A DNA stretch of 64,000 nt from Hygrophila difformis (lineage: Eukaryota > Streptophyta > Magnoliopsida > Lamiales > Acanthaceae), in assembly GCA_030278955.1 (NCBI GenBank), contig JAOANR010000014.1, forward strand, positions 15,874,068 through 15,938,067, given 5' to 3'. Below are positions 11,798 to 24,519 of this stretch, piece after piece. The notes under the pieces are model-generated. The model searched no databases, was not told the origin of the DNA, and saw only the letters and a list, made by a program, of their open reading frames with translations. A program made the translations under genes and the position numbers. Every line of letters starts with the position of its first letter. Positions within the stretch are counted from its first letter, which is position 1.

Positions 11798-11805
11798 TAT
11801 AAATA
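11798..11805 (-). promoter_or_regulatory. TATA-like box of the internal cargo promoter, element 1
   Basis: TATTTATA on the minus strand, about 150 bases upstream of the exon 1 ATG (11651) and about 10 bases downstream of the end of a palindrome array. The same arrangement occurs in element 2 (47577-47584). Confidence 0.5.
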
Positions 11806-11812
11806 CTAGAAC

Positions 11813-12128
11813 TTTTGTCGCGGAATCCGAGACTTTGTCGCGGAACAAGGTTCCGCGACAAGGCATAGCGACATCAGAGAGGTCGCGGAGTCGAGGGTTG
11901 GTCGCGGAGTCATGCTCCGCGACAAGGCTATCGCGACAAAATTCAGTATAGAGACAAGGTCAACGTAGGTTGTGTCGCGGAGCAGGGCTTGGTCGCGGAG
12001 TCATGCTCCGCGACAAAGTGCACCGCGACAACTAGCAGAGAAGGGTTAAGAACAGAAAGGGGGTTTGTCGCGGAACAGGGCCTGGTCGCGATGCATGACA
12101 TCGCGACAAAGGACCTTCCGCGACAAAG
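11813..12128. repeat. CG-rich palindrome array upstream of the internal promoter, element 1
   Basis: It contains GTCGCGGAAC/GTTCCGCGAC (about 11818-11860), GTCGCGGAG/CTCCGCGAC (about 11900 and 11992) and GTCGCGATG/CATCGCGAC (about 12086). Three different arm sequences are each self-complementary. Confidence 0.88.
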
Positions 12129-12624
12129 AATTTTGAATTTTCAAATTTTCTTGGACTGGGCCCGAGTGTGATGTTGGGCCTGAGTCCATTTTATTTGATT
12201 TTGAGCTGAATAAATTCAGTTCAAGTAAATTCAAAATGCTGGGCTAGAAATTAAATAATCCACTTGCATAAAATTAGGTTGGGTTAGTTCCATTTTATCT
12301 GTGAATTTTTACTCCGGATATTGAATTTCTTCAAATTCCGAAATCGTTTTCTCAGACTTATGGAACTAATCCAACCGAGAACCTGGTTTTTCCATGTTAT
12401 TCTTTTCTGCACCTCTTTTTGGTGGTTCCGAACTTCTGCAAGACAGACAATTAAGACGCATTAGATTTTCTTCAAATATCAACATCCTCACATTTAGAGT
12501 CTTAGTACTCTAAATGTTTAATTGATCTTTGGGTACTTTCTTGTCGTGAAATAAGTACTATAAATATATACTATCTATATATGTATACATATACTGAAAT
12601 TTTTGTGTTTTTAAATGCCGTTTC

Positions 12625-15600
12625 TTATTGAATGTAAGCCGGGTCTGCCACTGCTTGGCTTTCTTTCTCCGGATCAAACTGCCCGAGGTACTCTTTTAAT
12701 CGTTGTCCATTCACCACTATATCTCCCCTGTCAGTTCGGATCCTGACAGCTCCATTTTTGAACACCTCTAGTACTTCATGTGGTCCTTCCCATCTAGATT
12801 TGAGCTTTCCGGGGAACAGCTTCAACCTAGTATTGAACAATAATACATGTTGACCAACATAGAAATACTTAGGCTTAATCCGGCGATCGTGCAACTTCTG
12901 GGTCCGCTCCTTGTAAATTCGAGAGCTTTCATAAGCTTGCGCTCGTATTTCCTCAATTTCATTGAGGTCCAACTTACGTTTGCTCTGAGCAACTTTCGGA
13001 TCGAAGTTAAGCGTTTTAACGGCCCAGTAAGCTTTATGCTCTAGCTCTACAGGCAAATGACAGGCTTTTCCGAAAACCAGCCTGTATGGAGACATCCCGA
13101 TGGGAGTCTTATATGCTGTGCGGTATGCCCATAGAGTGTCATTGAGCTTACGTGCCCAATCCTTACGGGTTATCCCGACAGTGGCTTCGAGTATGTGTTT
13201 GATTTCGCGGTTGGATACTTCGACTTGACCACTAGTCTGAGGATGGTAAGGCGTGCCTATCTTATGGAGGATTCCATTTTTACTCATTAAAGTTTCAAAA
13301 CCTTTATTAATAAAGTGTGTTCCTCCATCAGATATCACCACCCTAGGTATGCCAAATCGACTGAAAATGTTGTTCTTGAGGAACTTGATGACTTGGCTAC
13401 CATCATTGGTCGGCAATGCGACAGCCTCGACCCATTTGGATACGTAATCGACAGCCACCAAGATATAGTAGTTTCCTCCTGATGGTGGAAACGGTCCCAT
13501 GAAGTCGATGCCCCTTACATCAAAGATCTCAAGTGTGAGAATCCCCTTTTGAGGCATCTCATCCCTCTTGGAGATGTTTCCTAATCTTTGGCATCTGTCA
13601 CAGCTCTTAACAAATGTCCTGCAATCCTCATAGATGTGAGGCCAATAAAATCCACATTCGAGGACCTTGTGGGCCGTTCGAGCGGGACCGTGGTGACCTC
13701 CATATTCTGATTCATGGCATTTTCTGACAATTTGATAGGCTTCATACTCGGTCACACATCGCCTGATTATTGAATCGGCGCAGTGTTTGAAGAGATAAGG
13801 TTCTTCCCAGAAGTGACTTAATACATCTCGTTTGAACTTATTCCTCTGATGATAATTCGAAAACTGTGGGGTTATTCCGCATGCCAAGAAGTTAGCGATG
13901 TCGGAAAACCATGGACAAGCTTGATTATGCAGATGCAACGCGAACAACTGTTCGTCCGGGAACTCTTCATTAACGGCTTTTTCCCTTTTATCATTATCTA
14001 ATCGAGATAAGTGGTCAGCAGCACCATTATCTCGACCTCGCCTATCTTTTATTATGATATCGAATTCTTGCAACAGAAGTACCCACCTGATTAATCGAGG
14101 TTTTGCATCTTGTTTGCTAAACAAGTACTTCAATGCTGTATGATCGGTGTATACTATGGTCTTCGTACCTATCAGATACTGCCTGAACTTGTCAAACGCG
14201 AAGACTACAGCATACATCTCTTTCTCCGTTGTGGTGTAGTTAACTTGGGCTTCATTCAGGGCATGACTTGCGTAATGAATTACGCAATGTCTCCCATCCT
14301 TATGCTGTCCAAGAACTGCGCCTACGGCGAGACCACTAGCATCGCACATTACCTCGAAAGGTAGTGACCAATCGGGTGGTTGCACTATCGGTGCAGAAAC
14401 CAACATCTTCTTGAGCGTGTCAAAGGCTTGGACACACGCTTCATTTATTAAGAAAGGATTTTCTTTACAAAGCAGATTAGTGAGCGGCTTGGCAATTTTA
14501 GAGAAATCCTTAATGAATCGCCGGTAAAAACCGGCATGCCCTAAGAAGCTCCTAACTGATTTGATCGAGTTAGGAAGAGGGAGATTGGAAATGATGGAAG
14601 CTTTGGCTGGATCAACTTCAATGCCTGCACGAGAAATGCGATGACCTAACACTATGCCCTCAGTGACCATAAAATGGCACTTTTCCCAATTTAAAACCAA
14701 GTTAGTGTCCTCACACCTCTTTAAAATCTTAGCAAGATTGGTCAAACAATCTTCGAACGTATCTCCATACACAGAGAAGTCATCCATGAAAACTTCAATG
14801 CATTTTTCGATAAATTCGGAGAAAATGGACATCATGCATCTTTGAAAAGTAGCAGGTGCATTGCACAAACCAAAAGGCATCCGTCGATAGGCAAAAGTGC
14901 CGTACGGGCAAGTAAAAGTGGTTTTATCATGGTCTTCACTAGAAATAACAATCTGATTATAACCAGAATAACCATCCAAAAAGCAATAAAACTCTCTCCC
15001 TGCCAACCTCTCGAGCATCTGATCAATGAATGGCAATGGAGAATGGTCCTTGCGTGTGGCCTCGTTCAGCTTCCGGTAGTCGATACAAACTCTCCATCCG
15101 GTCACTGGCCTAGTTGCAACCTCTTCTCCTTGCTCATTCTTGGTTATGCACATCCCTCCTCGTTTGGGTACGACCTGCACTGGGCTGACCCATTTGCTAT
15201 CAGAGATAGGATAGATTATACCAGCATCTAAGAGCTTGATAACTTCTTTCCTTACCACTTCTTGCATAAGGGGATTCAATCGCCTCTGAGGTTGACGGGA
15301 GGGTTTAAACTCTTCTTCCATTAGAATCCTGTGCATGCAAATAGACGTGCTTATTCCTTTTATATCAGAAATGGTCCAACCTATTGCATGTACATGTTTC
15401 TCAAGAATAACCACCAGAGCATTTTCTTGCTCTTGGGAGAGCTTAGCCGAAACAATCACGGGTAACTTTTTATGTTCCGCGAGAAACGCATACTTGAGAT
15501 GATCGGGTAATGTTTTAAGTTCAAGCTCTGGTGGGCATTCAACGGAAGGGAGTAGTTTGCGAGAAATGGGTAGTGGGAGAACAGATTTACCTTCGGGATC

Positions 15601-18588
15601 CTGCATCAGTACAGGATCCTCTTCTTCCTCTTGGTTGGCGTCATCATGGAATTCGATGCCGTCAAACTCCTCCAGATCCCCTGTTTTGGGATCGGCAAAG
15701 TGAACGGCTTTGCATCCTTTGTGCTCCACGCCAGCAGGCTTCAGTACCTGCTTTGATGGTTCATCCAGCATCCTTTCACAATCAAGTTCAGAGTCTGGCT
15801 CTTCCCTAACTATTACATTTTCAAAAGAAAAACAAGAACTGTCATTCGGAAATTTCTGCAATTTCTCCATATCAAAGATGATCTCCTCGCCATCGACCCT
15901 TAAGGTAACTTTTCCGGATTTAGCGTCAATCAGTGCACCACCAGTGGCTAGAAATGGGCGTCCAAGGATAAGCGGCATTTCAGAATCCTCTTCAATGTCG
16001 AGGATGATGAAGTCGACCGGGAAAAGAACCTGCCCGGTTTTGACCACAACATCCTTAAGGATTCCTACGGGCTGAGTGATCGATCTATCTGCAAGCTGCA
16101 GTCTCATCTTGATCGGCTGAATTTCTCCAAGCTTAAGGCGAATAGCCATAGCTAGTGGCATGACATTGATGCTCGATCCTAAATCACAAAGCCCCATACT
16201 CACTTTGGCCTTTCCGAATTGTACTGGAAGTGTGCAACATCCGGGGTCCTCTTTCTTTTCAGGCATTCTCCTCTGAACGATGGCACTGCATGTGCTGTTG
16301 TGAATAATTACCTCTTCCTGCTCAACCTGCCTTTTTCCTGAAATCAATTCTTTCAAGAACTTAGCATAGATGGGCATTTCGGAAATCATTTCTGTGAGAG
16401 GAATGGTTATCTCTACAGACTTTAATCGTTGCAGAAATTTCTTGAATTTAAGATCATGTTCTTTATTTTTAAGACGCACAGGATAAGGAATCCTGGGCAT
16501 GTACTTGTTATTAGCAATTTTTGGTGGTGAAGGGAAGGAAGTTGTACCTTCACCTGTACCCTTATCTGTTTCAGCCGTTTCAGGCGCAGCTTCAGTCTGC
16601 AATTCGGCTGTCTCTTTTTCCGCTTCGTTCTCATTATCAGCTTCCTTACCAGCATTGTCAACAATATCATCTTCTTCAAATTCTGCTCCAGTATCTGCTC
16701 CCTTCGGTCCAGCTAGTACTCTTCCAGATTTCAAGGTTATTGCCTTGCATTGCGGATTCTTTTCCGCAGTGCTTGGCAATGTACCTTTGTCCCTTTTCTG
16801 CATCTCATTAGCCATCTGTGTAACTTGGGTCTCCACATTTCTGATGGAGGCCTGCAGTTGATTGTTGATCTCTTTCTGACTAGTGATGAAATCAGTCATC
16901 AAATTCTCAAGCCTTGAAGGAGGCTTTTGATTCTGATTCTGATTTTGATTCTGATTCTGATTCCACTGGCCTTGGTTTGGGACAAACTGAGGCTGGAAAC
17001 TCTGATTGGGCTGAAAGTTCTGGAAATTCTGAGGCGGCCTCTGCTGGATTTGAGGTTGGAAACCTGGATTCTGAAAGTGTTGGCCCCTGTTCTGAACAAA
17101 TCCCTGATTCTGCTGAGGGTTGAACTGTTGTTGCTGTGGCTTGTTCAAGAGATGTGAATTCAAGGCGTTGTTGTTTGAGTAAGACAGATTCGGGTGTCTA
17201 TTTGGAAAAGCTCCTGCATAGTTACAGCTCTCAGCTGTGATTTGCTCGCATGTGTCAGTTGCATGAGCACCTTGACACAGTCCACAGATCACATCAGTTT
17301 GCTGTCCCTGCGTAGAATTTCCAACTCCTTGATTTACAGACAATGCTGCCACTTGCTCTTGAAGCTTTTCAATATCTGACTTTTCTACTGTACCTACAAC
17401 ACACAAACCACGAGGGGGGGTAAGATTACCATCATCTGTTAGAACAGAACGGTTGACACTCATAGCTTCAATCTTTGCCCAGGCTTGGTCCATCGGTATG
17501 TAGAGCAAATGTTGACCACCGGCAGCATCGAGCATGGATTTCCATGCTGGGGTCAGACCGCTGTAGAACTTTCTCAGTCTCTCCCAGTCATGGAAACCAT
17601 GTTGAGGACACTTTCTGAGTAGGTTGAAGAATCTTTCCTTTGCATCATACAAGGACTCGTCTGGTTTCATTTTGAATTCCGCAATTTTGGAGCGGCATTC
17701 ATCCACCTTGGACTCCGGGAAGTATTTTGCTAGGAAGTTTCTGATCACATCTTCCCATGTAGACTTCTGATTTACGGGCAGTGACTTGTACCATGTTCGT
17801 GCTCCGCTTGTCAGAGAGAAGGGAAATAGCCTTAGTCGAATAGTGTTTGCGGGTACATCACGATTTTTGATCGTGTCACACAGTTCTAGGAAGGTTTGCA
17901 GGTGATCATGGGGGTCTTCATGGCTTGCTCCGGAAAACTGGTTGCTCTGGACTAGATTGATTAGGGCCGGTTTCAATTCGAAGTTCCTAGCCAAGAATGG
18001 AGCTTGTCCAGGAATATTCAGATATGGCTCTAAAATCGGCTGCATGTAATCAGCAGCAGCTGCTGCTTGATTATTGTTCTCAGGCCCGCCTTGGTACTGC
18101 TGTGGGTAGTAGTTCTGAGGCATGAAATAGTTCCTCGGATCATTGAAATCATTCGGATTCGGGGGATTCTGATGGGGGTTATGGTATTGCTGATTTTGCT
18201 GGTTTTGGAAATTTTGCTTATTTGGTTGGTTCTGGTTGTTTGGTGGGTTTTGATGGTTCGGATTGGGAGGGGGTGCCTCGAAGTGCTGCTACTCCATGTT
18301 TGGTGGGTTCCCACCTCCTTGTATGATCTGGGGAGGGGGATCATCCAAATCATCGTGATCAGCATCTTCGGGGTCTTCCTCAATGTTGTGAAGTGGGGGA
18401 TTGGGTTGAATGATTGGTGGGATGTCAGGGTTTGCCATTTCGGAAATATCGCTGCTGGTGCTTGGCGAAAGTAGTGCCTGTCGTTCCCGTTCCCTTCTTC
18501 GTTTAGTCTCCGCCCTAAGACGTCGAGCTGTCTTTTCTATCTCTGACTTAAACGGGATCTCGGCTGGCGTCTGCTTCCTCCTTTGCAT
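12625..18588 (-). CDS. Athila-like gag-pol polyprotein, interrupted by one in-frame TAG
   Basis: A frame opens at ATG 18588 and runs 99 codons to a TAG at 18289-18291. It stays in the same frame through an ATG at 18123 to the stop at 12625. Numbering from 18123 (1832 residues): capsid-type gag ~70-190; zinc knuckle [13 protein letters not shown] ~280; Gln/Asn-rich linker ~325-400; aspartic protease with CDLGSSIN ~647 (DLG in place of DTG, usual in this group); reverse transcriptase ~950-1130 with FMDD ~1112; RNase H from VMCDASG ~1257 to ~1375; integrase with [10 protein letters not shown] and SCDRCQ zinc-binding segments, then DFMGPF, SDGGTHF and a Glu in [10 protein letters not shown] (DD35E), ending near 1680; a C-terminal basic part with [10 protein letters not shown] and no chromodomain. 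All catalytic residues look present. The only lesion I see is the TAG, either a mutation of a Gln-like codon or a readthrough site; mutation is likelier. Confidence 0.9.
16923..16966. repeat. TTCTGA hexamer microsatellite inside gag
   Basis: About seven imperfect copies of TTCTGA, encoding the NQNQNQ stretch of the polyprotein linker on the minus strand. It keeps the reading frame because the unit is six bases long. Confidence 0.8.
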
Positions 18589-18731
18589 AGAACAACGGCT
18601 TCAATGATGACAGTACCTGTACAATCCCCAGGTTAGAATTGGTTCTGAAGGTGAATATTTATAATTATATGTATAAGCTAATCTAGGAGCAATGAGGAAT
18701 GTAATTCTCTAAATAAAACGGCGCTGCATCC

Positions 18732-18749
18732 TCCCCGGCAACGACGCCA
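18732..18749 (-). promoter_or_regulatory. Primer-binding site, tRNA-Asp type, element 1
   Basis: On the minus strand the sequence next to the 5' LTR end reads TGGCGTCGTTGCCGGGGA. It differs at one base from the element 2 site (TGGCGCCGTTGCCGGGGA), which is complementary to the 3' end of plant tRNA-Asp. It directly follows the terminal CA of the LTR, with no spacer. Confidence 0.85.
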
Positions 18750-21648
18750 TGAAACTTTTGACAATTTCGTCCACACGAGCGTTTTCCAAAATATACCAGG
18801 TTAGATTTATTAAGAGAAAAGAGTTATGATTCACGGGAAGGGGTTTAGGGATATATCAAGATTATTAGTCTTTTTATTACTCTAAGTGTGGTGCGTTGGT
18901 TTCAAATGGCGCTGTGGTCCTCTCTGTCATGGAATGTTGACAAATCTCATGGCATAGCCGGGATAGGTTGACCTTCAGCCTGTCACACTGAGGATCCCCG
19001 GCAAATATGCATGATACTTCTCATCAATTCTTGCCATGAGATTTCCTGCCATGAAACTTTTGACAGATTTCCACTACATGAGTATTTTCCGAAAAATCAT
19101 GATCCTGGTTTAGGTTTTATTTAATGAAACCAATTTATGATGGCGGGGTTGTGATTAGGGATATATTTATAAGTAGTCATGTTTTTATTGCTCGTGTTTA
19201 AGAAACTGTGGCCCGAAAGCGCACGGTGTCAAAAATTGCAGTAATTTATAGTAAGACCGGATCGTTCACTGGAGGATGTGCGATAGAAGCAGGGCCCACG
19301 TCGTTTTACTAGATTTTCCATTCGTATTGCTCAATAGGTTTGAAAAGTGATTAACATCTACTGACATGAATTTAAACTAAGCTATGAAAGCGTTTAAATC
19401 TTACTCTACAAAGCGGATAAATCTATTCTAAAAGCGGGTAGAAATTATTCTAGGAATGCGGTAAACATTATCTATGAAAGCAGAAAAATTTACATTGTGC
19501 CAACCATGAAGCTGGATCACAATGTAGACAGAAGGGACAGGAAGAAAAGAATGAAAATTGGACAAGATTGAGATAAAGCAATACTAAACTTCCATTTTTA
19601 TACACAGATCTTTGTTTGGGATACTTCTATCAGATAGCTAATTCTCATGCTCTCAATAATGCTTTCCCTTTAACAGACAGGTACTTACAGTATGAGTTTA
19701 CATGTTCTTAAGACCGCAAATTCTAAGATACCACAGATTCGTAACTGCCCTGGCCTGGGTGTGTTACTTCATCTGTGGTGGAAAAGCAACACCCGACACA
19801 TCATTTATTGAAATGCCAAGTACTACTATCATTCTCCCATGTCACACCCAAAGATTCTAATCAAGTTCTGAACTATCCCTTAACTGTCAATCCTATTAGC
19901 AGTTACACAATTCTCAATACACCCGAGTGACCTCTAATGAAAGCGGTTAAAAGAAAGCAGTAAAGAAAGCATTTAAAACCTATCACTCGGAGGTTTTGAA
20001 AATCTGACCCTGGTAGTAAAAGACAGCTCCCCATCAGGATGAAGGAGTATGGATCAAGAATTCCCGGCTCTGGGTGAACCACTAGTGTGTTCACTTCCTT
20101 CCGGGTGATTATGAGATACAAACTAATGAAACGAACCAATGAATTAGTTCGTTCCGGATGCACTCACTCAGGACTCAAAAATAGGCTTTGGCAGAAGAGG
20201 ATAGCAGTTGAAAGAAAACTCAACCCTATCTTAGAAAATAACCAAGACCTAGATGATGTTCCTCTGAGATTATTTACCACACTGTATTTGAGTCCAAGTG
20301 GACCCCATCTCGGTGTAATATTTAATCTTAGATTTCCAACAAACAGCAATTTTGGAAAATAATGGATTTGAAAATCATTCCCTATCAGGTACTAGACTCT
20401 CAGTAAAAACACAGACCCTTTCAGTCTAGGTGAGACCTAATCGCTGAATCTGTTTCTAATTTCCCAAAATACAACCCTTGACAGGATATGAATTGGTCAT
20501 AACTGAAGAATTTATCCCTTACTTAGATCCGGATTTTATAAAGAGATTTTTGTTGGAAATTTATTAAGCAAAATCTATTTAAGATCTAGACTTCTATTGT
20601 CCAAGGGAAGGATCCCAAAATAATATAGACCACAATAGTACATAATATTATCATGCATAAGGATATAGGGAAGTGTAAAATTAATTGACCCAAAATATAG
20701 ATGCGGGTCTAGACAGAAGGTGAAACACAGATATGAAGTGGTCAAGGGACCAAAGTAATGGCAGAATAATCAGGTGGACTGTAAACATCTACTGTCCAAT
20801 TTCCCAATTACTCGGATGGAGCGAATTTAGACAGCTTAGACCCTGTAATGGCAGTGTCAATACCAGTTGGGTCTCCACTGTCTGTGAATTCGGATAAAAC
20901 CTACATGCTTCCCTTCTATAATGATCGTCAGTTGGCATTTGACTGATGCCAACTGACTCCCATTACAGATTGGAATTTGGGTTTGGAGATTAAGATAAGA
21001 AAAATAAAACTGTATCTAGATGGGAGTCAGCCGAGCAGCTATTATAGCCCCGAATAGGCGAACCGCCAAGGCTTCCACTGACAGCCATCCAGACCATGCA
21101 AAATAACAATTAGTAATTAATACCCAGAATACGAGCTAGTTATCCATGAGGGAATACCCGCCAACATTAGTCTGATGTATTCTTTACTAATGGTTCCACA
21201 CAACACACAAAGACAAAATAAATAAGAAATAAAAGAAGATTCATTGTATGAGAGACATTGGTTTCTCATGCAAGGTTGTGGATTGGGTCCACAATTGATG
21301 GTCTTAAATAATCCTTCCTACCATAATTAATTACAGTCCGGATTATTTGTTTAAGTCATCAAGATTTTGTTTATAGATGAGTATTTTATTGGCAATTGAA
21401 CAAAGGTCCTTTAGTCATGATGATTATTGAAGTTTGATTATTGCTAATCTCAATCTTTAATCATTAATGAGTCAAGGGTTCAATCAGTTAAGTGATGCAG
21501 ATGGAGAATCAAAATTTGGGCAGCATAACACCCTATATTGCAATTCCAGAATGTTACACCATAACCCGTGGGGTTATGATGTGAGTGTTGCAATATAATG
21601 TAGGAAGAGAATGAGGATTGTTTGAGATTAAATAGAGAGAAGTGAATC

Positions 21649-22168
21649 TTTGTCGCGATGCCATAAATTTTGTCGCGGTCCGAGGTCCGCGACATGGGTA
21701 TCCCGACAAGTTTTTAGAATTTTTGGCAGCATAACGCCTCTTTGTCGCTATGCAAGATTTTGTCGCGGAACGTGGTTCCGCGACAAGAGTGTTTCGCGAC
21801 AAAGCGTTTTTAGAAAATTCCTAAGGCATTTGAACCTTTGTCGCTATGCATGGAAATTTTGTCGCGGAACGTGGCTCCGCGACAAGGTGATTCCGCGACA
21901 AAGTGTTCAAAGAATAAGGAACATGGCATAATTTTTCTGTCTCAGAATGAGATTTTGTCGCGGAACGTGGTTCCGCGACAAAAAGCCATGCAGACAAAAT
22001 GCAAGAGTTTGGCTCCTTTGTCGCTATGCATGGAAAGTTTTGTCGCGGAACGTGGCTCCGCGACAAGGTGTTCCGCGACAAAGGGTTTTAAATTATGGAG
22101 ACAAGTGTCTTAAAACACCTTGGTCGCGGAGCAACCATTTTGTCGCGGAACGTGGTTCCGCGACAAAA
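21649..22168. repeat. CG-rich palindrome array in element 1 5' LTR (leader side)
   Basis: Near-identical copy of the array at 6366-6885, downstream of the LTR TATA box on the minus strand. Confidence 0.9.
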
Positions 22169-22816
22169 GGCGGTTGGCGCCCAAGGTGGTTCAGGACAAA
22201 AGTCAGAAAAAGCAGAAATGAACAGTGGCATGCAAACAACGTGATCTCACCCTATTTCAGATCAAAAAGCTATTCTAAGCTAAAAACAAGCAAGAAACAT
22301 TCAAAATAAGGAAGAACATGCTTAAAAAAAATAAACAAAGCTGGGCAGAATATTAAAATAAAGCAGGAGTCCTAATCTAGGGTTTGATCACACATACACA
22401 CAACATTATCCATAAAATGCTTAACAGTAAACACGGAAATAACAAAATCGGGGTCAAATGACCCCAAAATGAAAAAGAAAGCATAAATCCATGGGGTGTG
22501 AAACCCATTTCATGATTTGGGACACAAATGATGAATGTTTTCCCATATTATTGAAGGGGTGTTGTTAATACCCATGATTTGGGTATTACAAACCCTAAAA
22601 ATAAGAGTTTAGAAACCAAAACATGGTGTAAAAGTGGCTATCTAGTTAACTGTAAACAGTAAAAACACTAAACTAAACTAATCTAAGAGCAAAAATTAAA
22701 TAATACATGAAAATAAACCTAACTACACTACCTAAGGGAGAACTCCTACTGCTTGCCTTCAAGAACTCTTACAAAAATTCCAACCAACTCCCTCTTAGCT
22801 CATGGGAAACACCTCA

Positions 22817-22824
22817 TATTTATA
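22817..22824 (-). promoter_or_regulatory. TATA box of element 1 5' LTR
   Basis: TATAAATA followed by TGAGG on the minus strand, 632 bases from the LTR start at 23456. The equivalent in the 3' LTR is 7535-7542. A palindrome array lies ~70 bases upstream. Confidence 0.6.
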
Positions 22825-22895
22825 GAAGTGTAACCCTAAGCCCATGGGCCTTGATTCTAGCCCATTGTGTCTTAAGACATCACACACATCACAGC

Positions 22896-23141
22896 TTTGT
22901 CTCGGAGCATCAAGTTGGTCGCGGAACACACTGCATGTGGCAAGGCTTCTCGACTGGGTCTTGTGTCTCTAATTGGGTGTCTTGGTCGCGGAGTCATGCC
23001 TTTGTCGCGGAGCATGCCATCGCGACAAAGGTCATCGCGACAAAGGTCATGGCTGGTCTCCTCTTCATCTGAGCTGCTTGGTCGCGGAACCCTTCTTTGT
23101 CGCGGAACACTGCATCGCGCCAAAGGGCTTCCGCGACAAAG
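22896..23141. repeat. CG-rich palindrome array upstream of TATA, element 1 5' LTR
   Basis: Copy of the array at 7614-7859. It is the promoter-proximal array of the LTR that would drive genomic RNA. Confidence 0.88.
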
Positions 23142-23456
23142 ATCTTCCTGGGCCTGCTGGACTGGGCCGGATGGGCCTAAAATACTCTTTTTGTGGGCTT
23201 TTCTATCTTTTTCCCATCTTTTTCATTCCTTTTTCTTTTCTTTTCTTTTTCTCATGTTTTTGGATTTTTCTAACATAATTATGTAATAAAATTACATATT
23301 TATGCCTTTTTCACACCAGCTTATTATTTTTACAATTATGCATAAATCAGTCCAATTCGACTGCTTTCTTACTTAATGTAAGACCGGACTGCGATCAAAT
23401 GCCCGTTTAAGACACGAAAATGGATTGAAAATAATGGTCATTTCTGGCCATTATCA

Positions 23457-23828
23457 ATGTCAAAGAAGCAACCAATTGTGATATTATCTACGTGTGAAGC
23501 TGAGTATTTAGCTGCCACTTCGAGTGTTTGTCATGCTATCTAGCTAAGGAGTTTATTAAAAGAGCTTGGATGGCCACAAGAGGAGCCCACAAGGATTTAT
23601 GTGGACAATAAGTCAGCGATTGCATTAGCAAAGAATCCAGTATTTCATAATCGGAGTAAGCACATCGACACTCGGTTCCACTACATTAGAGATTGCATTG
23701 CGAAGAAAGAAGTCCAAGTGGAGCATGTGAAGTCACAAGATCAAGTCGCCGACATTTTCATTAAACCCCTCAAGTATGAAGTGTTCGCAAGACTCAGAAG
23801 CTCGCTTGGAATGCAAAATCAAGTTTAA
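23457..23828 (+). pseudogene. 3' end of a Ty1/copia pol (RNase H region)
   Basis: The frame encodes the end of a copia polyprotein: STCEAEYLAATS, then a stop (TAG at about 23540, where related proteins have Trp), then YVDNKSAIALAKNPVFHNRSKHID and HYIRDCI, VEHVKSQDQVADIFIKPL, ending SSLGMQNQV. These are RNase H and C-terminal tail motifs of copia. The 5' part was separated by the insertion of element 1, so the rest should lie left of the window. The internal stop shows decay. Confidence 0.85.
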
Positions 23829-23835
23829 GAGGGGG

Positions 23836-24159
23836 TGTTGAAGTAATAAACTTAATTTTATAATAGATGATTCTAGAGAAGTTGAGATTATGGATAAAGA
23901 AAGATGTAGAACCATGTGGATGTAAGAAAAATCTAGAAACAAACATGTGATCAAATAATAAGTATTATCTAGATTTATTAGGAAGGAACTAGTGTAGAAT
24001 TCTCTAGAATAATAGAGATTATACCATGAAGTAGTATAAATAGGTGGATCATGTATCATTTTGTAATAACACAACAAGAAGAACAAGTGAGTTGAGTTAT
24101 AATAAAACTTTCTCAAGCATCCTTCTCTTCTTTCAAACCTTTCAAGCTCCATATTAACA
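23836..24159 (+). mobile_element. 3' LTR of the Ty1/copia element (324 bp)
   Basis: A polypurine tract (AAGAGGGGG, ending 23835) follows the pol stop. The LTR begins TGTTGAAG and ends TTAACA, matching inverted ends. TATA-like TATAAATAGG lies near 24034. The expected 5-bp duplication after it is CTTAG; its partner is off-window. Confidence 0.82.
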
Positions 24160-24511
24160 CTTAGCCTCTAACCTCTCAAATATAAAACCATACGTCCACA
24201 AATATTTACACACCAAAATATCCCTTCCTCCATATTTTATCCTCCAACACCCTATGCCTACCCGACCCGACCAAGACCCGATTCATAAGTGCCAAAATTT
24301 CAAATTTACACAATAACACTTCTCAAATTCACATAGTAACTCAATATTATTTTTTTTTAGATGAGCCATTGAAGGCCTCGGAAAGGGGAGTAACTCAATT
24401 ATTCATAACAAAGCAAGAGCTAAAACTATCAGAATATCACATTACTCAAATTTTTACAAATTATACAAATTTACGAAAAGCTACGTGCTAGTTCTCTTCC
24501 AAAGACTTAAA
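24160..24511. other. Intergenic, nothing recognised
   Basis: AT-rich sequence with a poly-T run near 24350. No gene, RNA or repeat boundary could be supported. Confidence 0.6.
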
Positions 24512-24519
24512 TAAGCATA

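Larger units (their letters stand above)
3750..23456 (-). mobile_element. Element 1: giant Athila-like Ty3/gypsy retrotransposon with F-box cargo
   Basis: Direct repeats at 3750-8174 and 18750-23456 flank an internal region of about 10.6 kb. Reading on the minus strand, the order is 5' LTR, tRNA-Asp PBS, gag-pol, a palindrome array with an internal promoter, a two-exon F-box gene, an untranslated 3' region, and the 3' LTR. The Athila assignment rests on the PBS, the protease DLG motif, the RT/INT sequence style and the absence of a chromodomain. LTR length is far above the 1-2 kb common in Athila. The right edge is followed by ATGTC (23457-23461), the predicted target-site duplication. Its partner would be left of the window, because the left LTR is cut by the gag-only element. 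The host site is the RNase H region of a Ty1/copia element. The two LTRs differ by several substitutions and by indels such as a 12-bp one near 19960 and a ~20-bp one near 20970, so this insertion is older than element 2. Confidence 0.88.
18750..23456 (-). mobile_element. Element 1 5' LTR, full length (4707 bp)
   Basis: On the minus strand it starts TGATAATGGCC (23456) and ends TTTCA (18750), followed at once by the PBS. It is related to the LTRs of element 2 over its whole length. Its last ~310 bases contain a diverged second copy of the LTR end (see findings). TATA box at 22817-22824. The flank after 23456 is ATGTC, the likely target-site duplication. Confidence 0.9.
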
